DNA from: Gammaproteobacteria bacterium
Lineage (GTDB): Bacteria > Pseudomonadota > Gammaproteobacteria > Steroidobacterales > JABDKV01
DNA: 64,000 nt
Reading direction: 5' to 3'
Assembly: GCA_029862165.1 (NCBI GenBank)
Contig: JAOTXU010000018.1
Coordinates: 1-64,000, forward strand
A program made the translations under genes and the position numbers. The notes under the pieces were generated by a model. That model was given only the letters and a program-made list of their open reading frames with translations. It searched no databases and was not told the DNA's origin. Shown here piece by piece: positions 9,026 to 16,930 of the stretch (positions are counted from its first letter, which is position 1; every line of letters begins with the position of its first letter).

Positions 9026-9522
9026 ACAGGGGAGTCGAGCGAACCAGGCAGCTGTTACTGAGTGGCCTCATGCTACTGCTATTGCTTGGCTGTGCGGCAA
9101 CTAACAATGTGGTATCGGTGCCTGAGAGCAAGCCCTGGTCGAATGACGCACAAAAACGTCGTGACCTTATGGTCGGAAAATGGCTGGGTGAGGTGCCGGG
9201 CGAGCATGGTTTGCGTCTGACCCTTATAGAGAGGAACGAAAACGGCACTTACCGGCTGACATTTCGTTCGTACAAGGGTGCCCGATACGAAGAGTCCGTT
9301 GAAGTTGGTCTCTGGGGCGTGTCCGGTTCCATCTATTTCACCATCATGCGTGGCTGGATTAAAGAGGGTGAATTTGTTCCGGCAGATTCAACGCGAGCCT
9401 ATTTTTACGACGCATACAACATATCCCGATTATCTTCCATTACTCTTGAATTTGAATCCCTGGATTCCGGTCATCGATTTACCAACAGGCGGGTCGGCAA
9501 CGATTTTCAATTTTCTGACTAA
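9022..9522 (+). CDS. Small lipoprotein, lipocalin-like fold possible
   Basis: TTG start at 9022 overlaps the SRAP stop; GGAG at 9010-9013 sits 8 bases upstream. The N-terminus gives a lipoprotein signal ending LLLLLGC (lipid Cys 24). The ~140-residue mature part contains LMVGKWLGEVP and alternating hydrophobic beta-strand pattern, resembling calycin-like domains, but I do not recognise a named family. Probably a periplasmic lipoprotein, last gene of the yadGH operon. It ends 3 bases from the convergent ATPase-like gene. Confidence 0.75.
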   Translation: MNRGVERTRQLLLSGLMLLLLLGCAATNNVVSVPESKPWSNDAQKRRDLMVGKWLGEVPGEHGLRLTLIERNENGTYRLTFRSYKGARYEESVEVGLWGVSGSIYFTIMRGWIKEGEFVPADSTRAYFYDAYNISRLSSITLEFESLDSGHRFTNRRVGNDFQFSD

Positions 9523-9525
9523 GCG

Positions 9526-10758
9526 TTACAGATAAAGATCCGGTAATTTCTCGTAGATCTGGTCGACGATATCGGTTCGTGGATATAGCGACCACTGCAT
9601 CACCGGATCCGCAACACTCCATACGCCGTCCGGATTCAGTTTGACGAGATCCTGTTCCGCCAGAATCTTGATTGCCTGACCCACGCTGGCGCTGGAGACC
9701 CGAGTGCGTGCGACAAATGCTTTTGCCCGAGGCTGATCTGTCGGTGTCTCGGCGAGACAGCGGAGTACAGCACGCTGATTGGGGGAGAGGTGCTCCATTT
9801 GCCGGCTGCTAATGTGGTGTTGTTGTCTGACCAGGTCCAACCATTCGTTAACCACGTCCTGGATCACCGGCGGAAGATCCGATGACCAGAGTCGCCGGCA
9901 GAGTAGGTTGAACCAATACGGGTGTCGCTCAGTCAGCGCCAGAATCATAGCTGTTGCCTTGCGCCCGATAAAGCAATTCCATTGTGACTGAGCCGCGTCC
10001 GCCAGATATTGCGAATAAACGGATGACTTGATTGGTCGCAACGTGAACCGCGCACAGCACCCGTGTAAACGCGCATCTTCGTCGAGAAACAACCGATGCA
10101 TCGCGTTACGGTTGTTTCCCTGCATCAACCAGGTTGCGTTTTTGCTGGCATCAATAATATTGTGCAGCGTATCCAACAGGCGGCTGCTCTCCCGCAACGC
10201 CAAAATTTGCTGCAAGTCGTGAACGATATACACACTTCGGCAGTCATGCTCGCCGGCTATCGTGTCAAGGTCCCGGGTTACCTGGATCAGCGTCTTGAGG
10301 GGATCGCGGCCAGCCAAAAACCCAATAGTCTGTAGATGTTTCTCATCGAGATAGATTTGCATGTCGACACCGACGAAGAGTTTGTCAATAATTTCTGCTT
10401 CAACGTTGGGTCTGCGGATTGTTTGTGATGCGAGCTGTCCCACGCCCTCAAGCATCGCGGCACAAAATGACTGTGTGTCGTGAATGGTATGCAATCGATA
10501 ATTAGTCGACGTGATTCTGGGCTTGCGCCAGTAGCGCATACCTCCGCGAACCTGCTCGATAAGCGAATTGACGCCATAACGCGGTGGGCAGTCGAACCAG
10601 GCACTGCGAGCGGCGCTTATATCGGCGGTGAGGCGTTTGTGCTCTTCGGTGCGATCGATAAACGACTGCCCGTCCGCCGGCTTGGCCGGAAACAACGATG
10701 TGGCAATTGCACCGGTGCCCGTATCGGTTTCTTTTCCAGGCGTCAGTTCTTGTGTCAC
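9526..10758 (-). CDS. AAA-like protein with degenerate Walker A and B, winged-helix tail
   Basis: This 410-residue protein has the layout of the archaeal-type AAA ATPases (PF01637-like): FIDRTEEHKRL as the usual F-x-GR-x-EL entry, an ATPase core, a sensor-like segment before FTLRPI, and a C-terminal winged helix (LSPNQRAVLRCLAETPTD onward). The P-loop is however CPPRYGVNSL at 57-66, with Val in place of the essential Lys. Walker B reads VYIVHDLQQ, with His-Asp instead of Asp-Glu. ATP hydrolysis is therefore unlikely. The GTG start overlaps the stop of the trans-sulfuration enzyme (10755-10758). Function unknown; a regulatory or scaffold pseudoATPase is my inference. Confidence 0.75.
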   Translation of the reverse strand: MTQELTPGKETDTGTGAIATSLFPAKPADGQSFIDRTEEHKRLTADISAARSAWFDCPPRYGVNSLIEQVRGGMRYWRKPRITSTNYRLHTIHDTQSFCAAMLEGVGQLASQTIRRPNVEAEIIDKLFVGVDMQIYLDEKHLQTIGFLAGRDPLKTLIQVTRDLDTIAGEHDCRSVYIVHDLQQILALRESSRLLDTLHNIIDASKNATWLMQGNNRNAMHRLFLDEDARLHGCCARFTLRPIKSSVYSQYLADAAQSQWNCFIGRKATAMILALTERHPYWFNLLCRRLWSSDLPPVIQDVVNEWLDLVRQQHHISSRQMEHLSPNQRAVLRCLAETPTDQPRAKAFVARTRVSSASVGQAIKILAEQDLVKLNPDGVWSVADPVMQWSLYPRTDIVDQIYEKLPDLYL

Positions 10759-11891
10759 GACGAAATCGCGTCGAGGGCGTGACTAAGATCAGTAATCAGG
10801 TCGTCGACATTTTCGATGCCGACGGACAGGCGCAGCAAATTAGCTGGCGCATGCGAGTCAGGTCCTTCTACGGAAGCGCGGTGTTCAATGAGGCTTTCGA
10901 CGCCGCCGAGACTGGTGGCACGGATGAATAATCGGACGCACGCCGCGACGCGCATTGCTTCTGCTTCACCGCCATTCACGCGAAATGAGAGAACGCCGCC
11001 AAACCCGTTCATTTGCCGGGCGGCCACGGTGTGGTCCGGATGCGTGCTCAAGCCGGGGTAGTCGACCTGAGTGACGCTGTCATGCTGATCCAGAAAGTGC
11101 GCCAGTGCGAGTGCGTTCTCCGCATGTAGTCTCGCGCGCAGCGGGAGCGTGGCAATACTGCGTTGCATCAGCCAGCAGTCAAAGGCCGAAGGAACGGCAC
11201 CTGCGCGCACGAGATAATTCCTGGCTGATTCCAAAATCGGATGATCGCGTCCGACCACCACACCACCGGCGACATCGCTGTGTCCACCGATGTACTTGGT
11301 GCTGCTGTGCACGACAATATCCGCTCCCAGTGCCAGAGGCTGTTGCATGATTGGTGTTGCAATTGTGTTATCGACTGCCAGAGCAATATTGCGGCCGTGA
11401 ATTAGTTCATGCAGTGCTGCAATATCGCTTACGCGCAGCAGTGGATTGGAAGGCGTTTCGATCCATAATAAGCGTGTATCATCGCGTATCGCATGTGTGA
11501 CTTCCGCCAGCGAAGTCGTATCGACAAAACTGATCTCCGTGCCCCAACCGGCAACAAGGTCAGCGAGCTGATGCAGCGTGCCATGATAGGCATCGTGCGT
11601 CGCAATGATATGACCGCGACCGATCGACTGAAAAACCGCCAAAGATGCAGCGGTGCCCGAAGAAAATGCAATAGCATCTGTGCCGAACTCCAGCGCCGCG
11701 AGAGTGCGTTCGAGCATTTCCCGGTTGGGGTGCCCGTCGCGAATATATTCGAAACCGGTCGAGTAGCCGCCGTCTGCATCACGCTGAAATGTTGTGCTCA
11801 GGTACAGCGGTGGCGACACCGCGCCGGTGACTGGATCGACCTTGCGGCTCGCGTGTAGCGCCAACGTCTCCGTTCTAAAACGTTTCGTCAT
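10755..11891 (-). CDS. Trans-sulfuration PLP enzyme (cystathionine gamma-synthase/lyase family)
   Basis: Fold-type I PLP enzyme acting in methionine/cysteine interconversion. PLYLSTTF, EYIRDGHPNREMLE (phosphate-binding Tyr/Arg), AFSSGTAA, the cofactor Asp in VDNTIATP, the PLP Lys in SSTKYIGGHSD, and the C-terminal SLGGVESLIEHRA are all standard. Length 378. The ATG at 11891 is preferred because GGGGA lies about 7 bases upstream; a TTG 12 bases earlier is less likely. The family cannot be split into synthase, gamma-lyase or O-acylhomoserine sulfhydrylase from sequence alone. Its stop is overlapped by the pseudoATPase gene. Confidence 0.9.
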   Translation of the reverse strand: MTKRFRTETLALHASRKVDPVTGAVSPPLYLSTTFQRDADGGYSTGFEYIRDGHPNREMLERTLAALEFGTDAIAFSSGTAASLAVFQSIGRGHIIATHDAYHGTLHQLADLVAGWGTEISFVDTTSLAEVTHAIRDDTRLLWIETPSNPLLRVSDIAALHELIHGRNIALAVDNTIATPIMQQPLALGADIVVHSSTKYIGGHSDVAGGVVVGRDHPILESARNYLVRAGAVPSAFDCWLMQRSIATLPLRARLHAENALALAHFLDQHDSVTQVDYPGLSTHPDHTVAARQMNGFGGVLSFRVNGGEAEAMRVAACVRLFIRATSLGGVESLIEHRASVEGPDSHAPANLLRLSVGIENVDDLITDLSHALDAISS

Positions 11892-12018
11892 GAGTATCCC
11901 CAATTTCTCTAAGGGATTTTGCCCTGACGGGAGCCAGCGTGCGAGACTGCGTTACTGAAGCCTCAAGAACTTTATCCGGCATTAGCCATCAAATTGTGCA
12001 GGCAACGAGGGTAAAAAC

Positions 12019-12723
12019 ATGCGTAGACGTCTGATCATGGCGGCATTAGTGGCCGTTTTGGCCAATTATGCGAACGCACAAAGCGCCGGCCCGGGAGAAC
12101 TCTATCAGGCCGCTTTGGAACATATGACAGCCGGTGAGCACGACGCCGCGCTGGACGCCCTGGAAAAAGCGGCAGCGACCGGCTTCACCGGGTTGATCCA
12201 GTTACAAGCCGAGGGACTGCGCGCACTGCGTGAAAATCCACGATTCAAGAAAGTCATCCAGAGTGTGCGTAACAATACCTTTCCCTGCGAAAAGGGTGAC
12301 AAATATGACGAATTCGATTTCTGGCTGGGTACCTGGGACGTATATACAGGAAACGCTCAAAAAGCTGGTACCAATAACATTTCGCGCGCCGAGAACGGTT
12401 GCGTTCTAGTCGAACTGTGGACCGGTACTAGTGGCGTAACTGGCCGCAGTCTCAATTACTACGACCCCAACAAGGATAAGTGGCGCCAACACTGGGTCAG
12501 CGCAACCGGCTTGCTAATCGACATCGAGGGCAACCTGGTTGATGGATCGATGGTGCTCGAAGGAAAGGTTTTCTATCCAAATACCGGTCTGGTGGCAGAT
12601 TTCCGTGGTACGTGGACGTTACTCGACGACGGTCGTGTGCGTCAGTTTTTCGAACAACATGATGCGGAAACCGGGGCATGGAACTCGTGGTTCGAAGGAT
12701 TTTACGAACGAATTTCCGAATAA
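12019..12723 (+). CDS. Exported protein, TPR-like helices plus DUF1579-like domain
   Basis: The 234-residue protein has a Sec signal peptide (MRRRLIMAALVAVLANYANAQ). Residues ~25-75 look like a helical repeat pair (YQAALEHMTAGEHDAALDAL). The rest carries FDFWLGTWDVY, GCVLVELW, LNYYDPNKDKWRQHWV and DGSMVLEG, a beta-rich pattern seen in DUF1579-like and lipocalin-like proteins of unknown function. Preceded by AACGAGGG 8 bases before ATG. It ends 6 bases from the convergent host-attachment-like gene. Function unknown. Confidence 0.8.
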   Translation: MRRRLIMAALVAVLANYANAQSAGPGELYQAALEHMTAGEHDAALDALEKAAATGFTGLIQLQAEGLRALRENPRFKKVIQSVRNNTFPCEKGDKYDEFDFWLGTWDVYTGNAQKAGTNNISRAENGCVLVELWTGTSGVTGRSLNYYDPNKDKWRQHWVSATGLLIDIEGNLVDGSMVLEGKVFYPNTGLVADFRGTWTLLDDGRVRQFFEQHDAETGAWNSWFEGFYERISE

Positions 12724-12729
12724 ACTGTT

Positions 12730-13167
12730 TCAGAACCGCTCAGGCATATGAGCGTGTATGTCCGCCGCGTCATGCTGCACCAGATTTTTGTTTATCGTCG
12801 CGGCGACGCGATTGGCGCAAGGTGCGTGCAGCGCTTTGCGCAACAAACCCAAAAACTCCGGGGGTGCGATAAGTATCAGTTTTGCGAAGGTGTTGCGTGC
12901 ATATTCTTCCTGCAAATGGTCAGCGATATGTTTGGCGAAGACCATCGCTTCGTGATGCTTTTGGTTTACCTGTCGGCCCATGGCGTGCCGACCGGTGCCG
13001 CCGCTATCGAAACTTCGTCCGTGTGAGTCGGAAACCAGATCGCGCTCTTTCAGTCTTGCCTCAGGTTGTGTCAGGCCTTCTATCTCATTGAGGGCTGAGC
13101 GAGGGCCCTTGGTAGCGAAAATCCGTGCCCGGCTGCTTTCCGCAACCACGACCCAAGTACGATTCAT
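12730..13167 (-). CDS. Host attachment protein family (PF10116-like)
   Basis: The 145-residue protein begins MNRTWVVVAESSRARIFAT and contains SDSHGRSFDSGG with LILIAPPEFLGLLR, the hallmarks of the family annotated as required for attachment to host cells. The family resembles archaeal eRF1/pelota domain 1 folds. ATG at 13167 follows AGGAG with 7-base spacing (minus strand), which decides against the TTG two codons upstream. In most bacteria this protein is a soluble stress-linked protein of unclear role. Confidence 0.85.
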   Translation of the reverse strand: MNRTWVVVAESSRARIFATKGPRSALNEIEGLTQPEARLKERDLVSDSHGRSFDSGGTGRHAMGRQVNQKHHEAMVFAKHIADHLQEEYARNTFAKLILIAPPEFLGLLRKALHAPCANRVAATINKNLVQHDAADIHAHMPERF

Positions 13168-13350
13168 AAGCAACTCCTTGTTACATCAATCGTAGCTGTC
13201 CCCGCAGCATTGCGCTACTTTCATAAGTGATTGAATTACCCGGTGTCTTCCGGTACAGCCGGGGGCGGGACCCCTGGCGAGGATCACACGGTAGCGTACA
13301 CTGTCTCATTCCACGCAGGTGACAGGGCGCCTGCCAGACCGGGGGAACCA

Positions 13351-15186
13351 ATGAACAGAATTCTAGGCTCTTTTTTGTTGCTCGTTCTATTGTTGCCATT
13401 GGCACATGGCAGCCAATATCAGACAGCACGCGAAAATATTCTGGAGCAGGAACGGGCGCTTGCAACAAATGCCGGAGAGTTGAGCGAATCCAAACGCTTC
13501 AATGCCTTACTCGACCTTTATTTTCAATACACGATGCTGGAGTTTCCGGAATTTGCAACGTTTATTGGACACCCGTCGGGTCAGGACAGGTGGACGGACA
13601 ATTCGATCAAGGCGATAAAACGACGTGAGTCCGATAGCCGGCGCGCACTGGAGATACTCGAGGCCATTGATCGCGACAGTCTGGATGGAGTTGACAGGCT
13701 TAACTACGACCTTTATCTGGACGGTGCAAATAAGCAAGTAGAAGGAATTCGTTTTCCACAATATCTTCTGCCGGTTACTCAGCTCAACGGAATTCAACAG
13801 GATTCGGCCCGGACATTGAGTGTGATGCCGAGGAAGACCACCGGCCAGCTGAAAAACATTGTGGCACGGCTGGAGGCTTTGCCGGAGAGCATAGAAAACG
13901 TGACGGCCCATCTGAAAACCGGTTTGCAGGCCGGTGTCACACCGCCGGCGATTACATTGCGGGATATCCCCGACCAGATCGCAGCGCTACTGACAGACGA
14001 TCCTATGGAAAGCGCATTAATGACGCAATTCAAGAATCGTTCAGACGGGATTAGCAAGGCGGACTGGAACAAACTGACAAAACGGGCAACACGCGCCTAC
14101 AAGAAATCCGTCGCGCCGGCCTTTCGCCGGCTACACGAGTTTTTTGTCACCGAATACTTGCCCGGCGCGCGCAAGTCTATCGCGGCGACGGAACTACCAG
14201 ACGGCCAGGCCTGGTACGCTTACCGAATCCGTCAAATGACTACAACGGATCTGACGGCCGAAGAAATTCACGCATTAGGCCAAATCGAGGTCAAGCGCAT
14301 CCGTGCAAAGATGGACGAGATCATCGTGAGCACAGGTTTTGAAGGCGACTTTGCGGATTTTACAGAGTTTCTGCGTAACGATTCGCAATTCTATTTTGAT
14401 TCAGCCAATGATTTGATTACAGCGTATCGCGATATTTCCAAACGTGCCGACGCGGCGACGGTACGGGTGATTGGAAAACTGCCCCGGTTGCCATACGGGG
14501 TTGAGGCCATTCCAGACTTTATCGCCAAATCGCAGACCACCGCCTATTATCAGCAAGGCTCACAGGAAGCCGGTCGTGCCGGCACATTCTTCGCCAATAC
14601 CTACGATCTGAAAACCCGCCCCAGTTGGGAGATGGAGGCCTTGTCATTGCACGAAGCCGTGCCCGGGCACCATTTACAGCTGTCGTTGCAGGCGGAAATC
14701 GACATGCCCTGGTTCAGGCGTTTTGGCGGCGAGACTGCTTTTGTCGAAGGATGGGGGCTTTATTCTGAGAGCCTTGGCGAGGAAATGGGTTTTTACGAAG
14801 ACCCGTATTCGAAGTTTGGCCAATTGACCTATGAAATGTGGCGTGCCGTTCGATTGGTGGTCGACACAGGTATGCATGCACTGGGCTGGACTCGCGACGA
14901 TGCGATACAGTTTTTCAAAGACAATGCCAGTAAGACGGAACACGACATTACTGTAGAAATAGACCGTTACATAGTCTGGCCGGCTCAGGCGCTGGCCTAC
15001 AAAATTGGTGAATTAAGAATAAAGGAGCTGCGGGCACGGGCCGAGAGCGCCCTGGGCCAGAAATTCAATGTGCGACACTTCCATGACGCGGTGTTAGCCA
15101 ACGGTGCCGTGCCATTGAATGTGCTGGAGTCACAAATCGACGAGTGGATTGCGACGCAGCAGGCAAAGGCCGCATCGATCAATTAG
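13351..15186 (+). CDS. DUF885 family exported metallopeptidase-like protein
   Basis: The start MNRILGSFLLLVLLLPLAHG gives a signal peptide and follows GGGGGAA; the frame is open earlier but without coding character. The 611-residue protein is a full-length DUF885 member. The motif SLHEAVPGHHLQ near residue 435 is the zinc-binding HExxPGHH of this family, and ETAFVEGWGLYSE provides the downstream Glu ligand. DUF885 proteins resemble M32/M3-like metallopeptidases; substrates are mostly untested. A periplasmic peptidase role fits the many other exported peptidases nearby. Its stop overlaps the convergent mscS-like gene by 8 bases. Confidence 0.9.
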   Translation: MNRILGSFLLLVLLLPLAHGSQYQTARENILEQERALATNAGELSESKRFNALLDLYFQYTMLEFPEFATFIGHPSGQDRWTDNSIKAIKRRESDSRRALEILEAIDRDSLDGVDRLNYDLYLDGANKQVEGIRFPQYLLPVTQLNGIQQDSARTLSVMPRKTTGQLKNIVARLEALPESIENVTAHLKTGLQAGVTPPAITLRDIPDQIAALLTDDPMESALMTQFKNRSDGISKADWNKLTKRATRAYKKSVAPAFRRLHEFFVTEYLPGARKSIAATELPDGQAWYAYRIRQMTTTDLTAEEIHALGQIEVKRIRAKMDEIIVSTGFEGDFADFTEFLRNDSQFYFDSANDLITAYRDISKRADAATVRVIGKLPRLPYGVEAIPDFIAKSQTTAYYQQGSQEAGRAGTFFANTYDLKTRPSWEMEALSLHEAVPGHHLQLSLQAEIDMPWFRRFGGETAFVEGWGLYSESLGEEMGFYEDPYSKFGQLTYEMWRAVRLVVDTGMHALGWTRDDAIQFFKDNASKTEHDITVEIDRYIVWPAQALAYKIGELRIKELRARAESALGQKFNVRHFHDAVLANGAVPLNVLESQIDEWIATQQAKAASIN

Positions 15187-16015
15187 ATTGCTTGTCGTCT
15201 GCGAATCGCAGGTCGTGGCGCAGGCTGAATCCTTTATTTACCAAGGCCCGTCGACAAAGCGCCATCAGAGCCGAGCGCGGGCTGGCAACGCCGGTTGGCG
15301 GGTTGAAAGTGTCAATCCAGAAGTTTGTCGTGAGTTCTACGTAGCCGGGCAAGAAATTGCTAATGCCCACGAAAGGCTCTGGGTCCGTCAGCGTCAGTCC
15401 GCTTTGTTTGACGGTATCCCTTAACAGTTCACAGGCGCCATCGGCATCGTCGGTGTAGGCGAGACCAACGGTGAAACTGTAGCGACGCAATCCGTCCATC
15501 GTGTAGTTGATCAATGGGTTTTTGTAGATCTGGTTGCTGGGAATAAAAATATCCCTGCCATCGGCGGTGCGTATGTGAGTGGACCGCAGTTCGACGTTCT
15601 TAACCGTGCCTTCTAGTCCCTCAGACTGAATCAGATCACCTACTTTGAAGGGCGAGCTAAAGGCAAGAAAGAACCCGGCCAGAAAATTCTCGACTATCTC
15701 GCGAAACGCAAAACCCAGAACAACAGCGGTAATTCCGCCACCGGTCAGTAATCCCTTGGCAGCACCACCTAATCCGACAACGGTTAGCGCGATAGAAAAG
15801 CCGATAAGAATAAATATCCAGACCAGCAACTTGCGGAAGAAACTCATATGAGTTTCTGCCAGGCCACCACGTACCAGTATCGCTCTTAGTGTTCTGGAGG
15901 CGATAAGTCCGGCAATCCAGAAAATGATCAGCACAATCGCAGCGAGCGCCAGGCGTGGCGCTACCCCCAGCAGCTTGTGCCACTCGTCGCGTAGACTGGC
16001 AATAACGATGTCCAG
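15179..16015 (-). CDS. Small-conductance mechanosensitive channel (MscS family)
   Basis: Core MscS features: the pore helix GLGGAAKGLLTGGGITAVVLGFAF, FREIVENFLAGFFL, the beta domain LEGTVKNVELRSTHIRTADG and FIPSNQIYKNPLINY, and a C-terminal alpha/beta domain. Three transmembrane helices are expected. The first canonical start (GTG, 15934) would cut into TM1 (APRLALAAIVLIIFWIAGL). The frame is open to 16042, and a CTG at 16015 has AGGGGAG 6 bases upstream and gives LDIVIASLRDEWHKLL before TM1, so I place the start there. No ATG/GTG/TTG exists in that stretch. It acts as an osmotic safety valve in the inner membrane. Confidence 0.85.
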   Translation of the reverse strand: MDIVIASLRDEWHKLLGVAPRLALAAIVLIIFWIAGLIASRTLRAILVRGGLAETHMSFFRKLLVWIFILIGFSIALTVVGLGGAAKGLLTGGGITAVVLGFAFREIVENFLAGFFLAFSSPFKVGDLIQSEGLEGTVKNVELRSTHIRTADGRDIFIPSNQIYKNPLINYTMDGLRRYSFTVGLAYTDDADGACELLRDTVKQSGLTLTDPEPFVGISNFLPGYVELTTNFWIDTFNPPTGVASPRSALMALCRRALVNKGFSLRHDLRFADDKQSN

Positions 16016-16166
16016 TGGATGCTCCCCTACTGTGTGGCCACATCGCAGGGACTATAGCTGACATCGCTGTAGTCTGCATGCGCCAGAAAATGGAATTTCG
16101 TGAATAGAAAGCGCGCATTGTCTTCGAATTGCCAGGCGCCGGGGTATCAATACCCTGTTGGTCTTC

Positions 16167-16853
16167 CTACGAGCCGTAGAGCAAAATGTAATGGTAATTA
16201 TCATGCGTGCCATGGCGCGCAACGTCCACATCATAATAAATAATGTTTAGTTTCTGGTCTTTCAGTCGCCCTATAGAGAGTTTGATCTGTACGAAATCGG
16301 TAGCTGATGGGAGTTCATTGAGATTCCATTGCAGACCCGCCCAACGGCCTGCCGGCATTTCCGGGTTATCCTGATCAAAATTTCTTAAATCGGTTAACAC
16401 GCCGTGAGCCGTAATTATGTGATTCGATTCCGGATCATAAACTAACTGATGATTTGGCGCGGTCATAGGCAGGCCACGCAACACAATGGTTCCATCGGTT
16501 TCTAGGGAGAAAGTGATTTCAACTTCTCCGGCTTTGGTCAACACCAATTCATTGGCACCTTGGAGGAGTCGGACGTAATCCTGCTGGGTGATGCCCATGT
16601 TTTTGTGATAGGGCAATGGTTTGCCAGGCGTGGCTTGCGCTGCATAGGCTCTAAACCATTCCGAGTTCTCTTGTATGGCCTGTTCCACACGGTCGGAAAT
16701 CTGGTTGATGTCGGCCGGTGCGTCTAGCACCATTACCTCGGCATTGGCCTTGCCGGTGGTGGGAACAAACGGCGACAACTTGCCGAAATCATCTGCACTC
16801 GCAATCGGAGCTGCCAGAGCAACAATTAGTGAGCAGAACAGAGCTTTGATCAT
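16167..16853 (-). CDS. Exported protein of unknown function
   Basis: The 228-residue protein has a Sec signal peptide MIKALFCSLIVALAAPIASA. The mature part is soluble, with beta-rich stretches (EVEITFSLETDGTIVLRGLPM) and ends DNYHYILLYGS. I do not recognise a family. The ATG start was chosen for the signal peptide; the frame extends 21 codons upstream. It lies 77 bases after the M28 peptidase gene on the same strand and may be co-transcribed with it. Confidence 0.7.
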   Translation of the reverse strand: MIKALFCSLIVALAAPIASADDFGKLSPFVPTTGKANAEVMVLDAPADINQISDRVEQAIQENSEWFRAYAAQATPGKPLPYHKNMGITQQDYVRLLQGANELVLTKAGEVEITFSLETDGTIVLRGLPMTAPNHQLVYDPESNHIITAHGVLTDLRNFDQDNPEMPAGRWAGLQWNLNELPSATDFVQIKLSIGRLKDQKLNIIYYDVDVARHGTHDNYHYILLYGS

Positions 16854-16930
16854 GCCTGGCCAGTCTCGACACCGGAGGATACTTATTGGGACTGGTACAG
16901 CTGCCGCGTAGTTCACAAAATCACGGAAGC

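Noticed and set aside
16142-16155. Hairpin GGGTA-tcaa-TACCC after the exported protein gene
   Set aside because: Only 5 bp and no T run; not enough to call a terminator.
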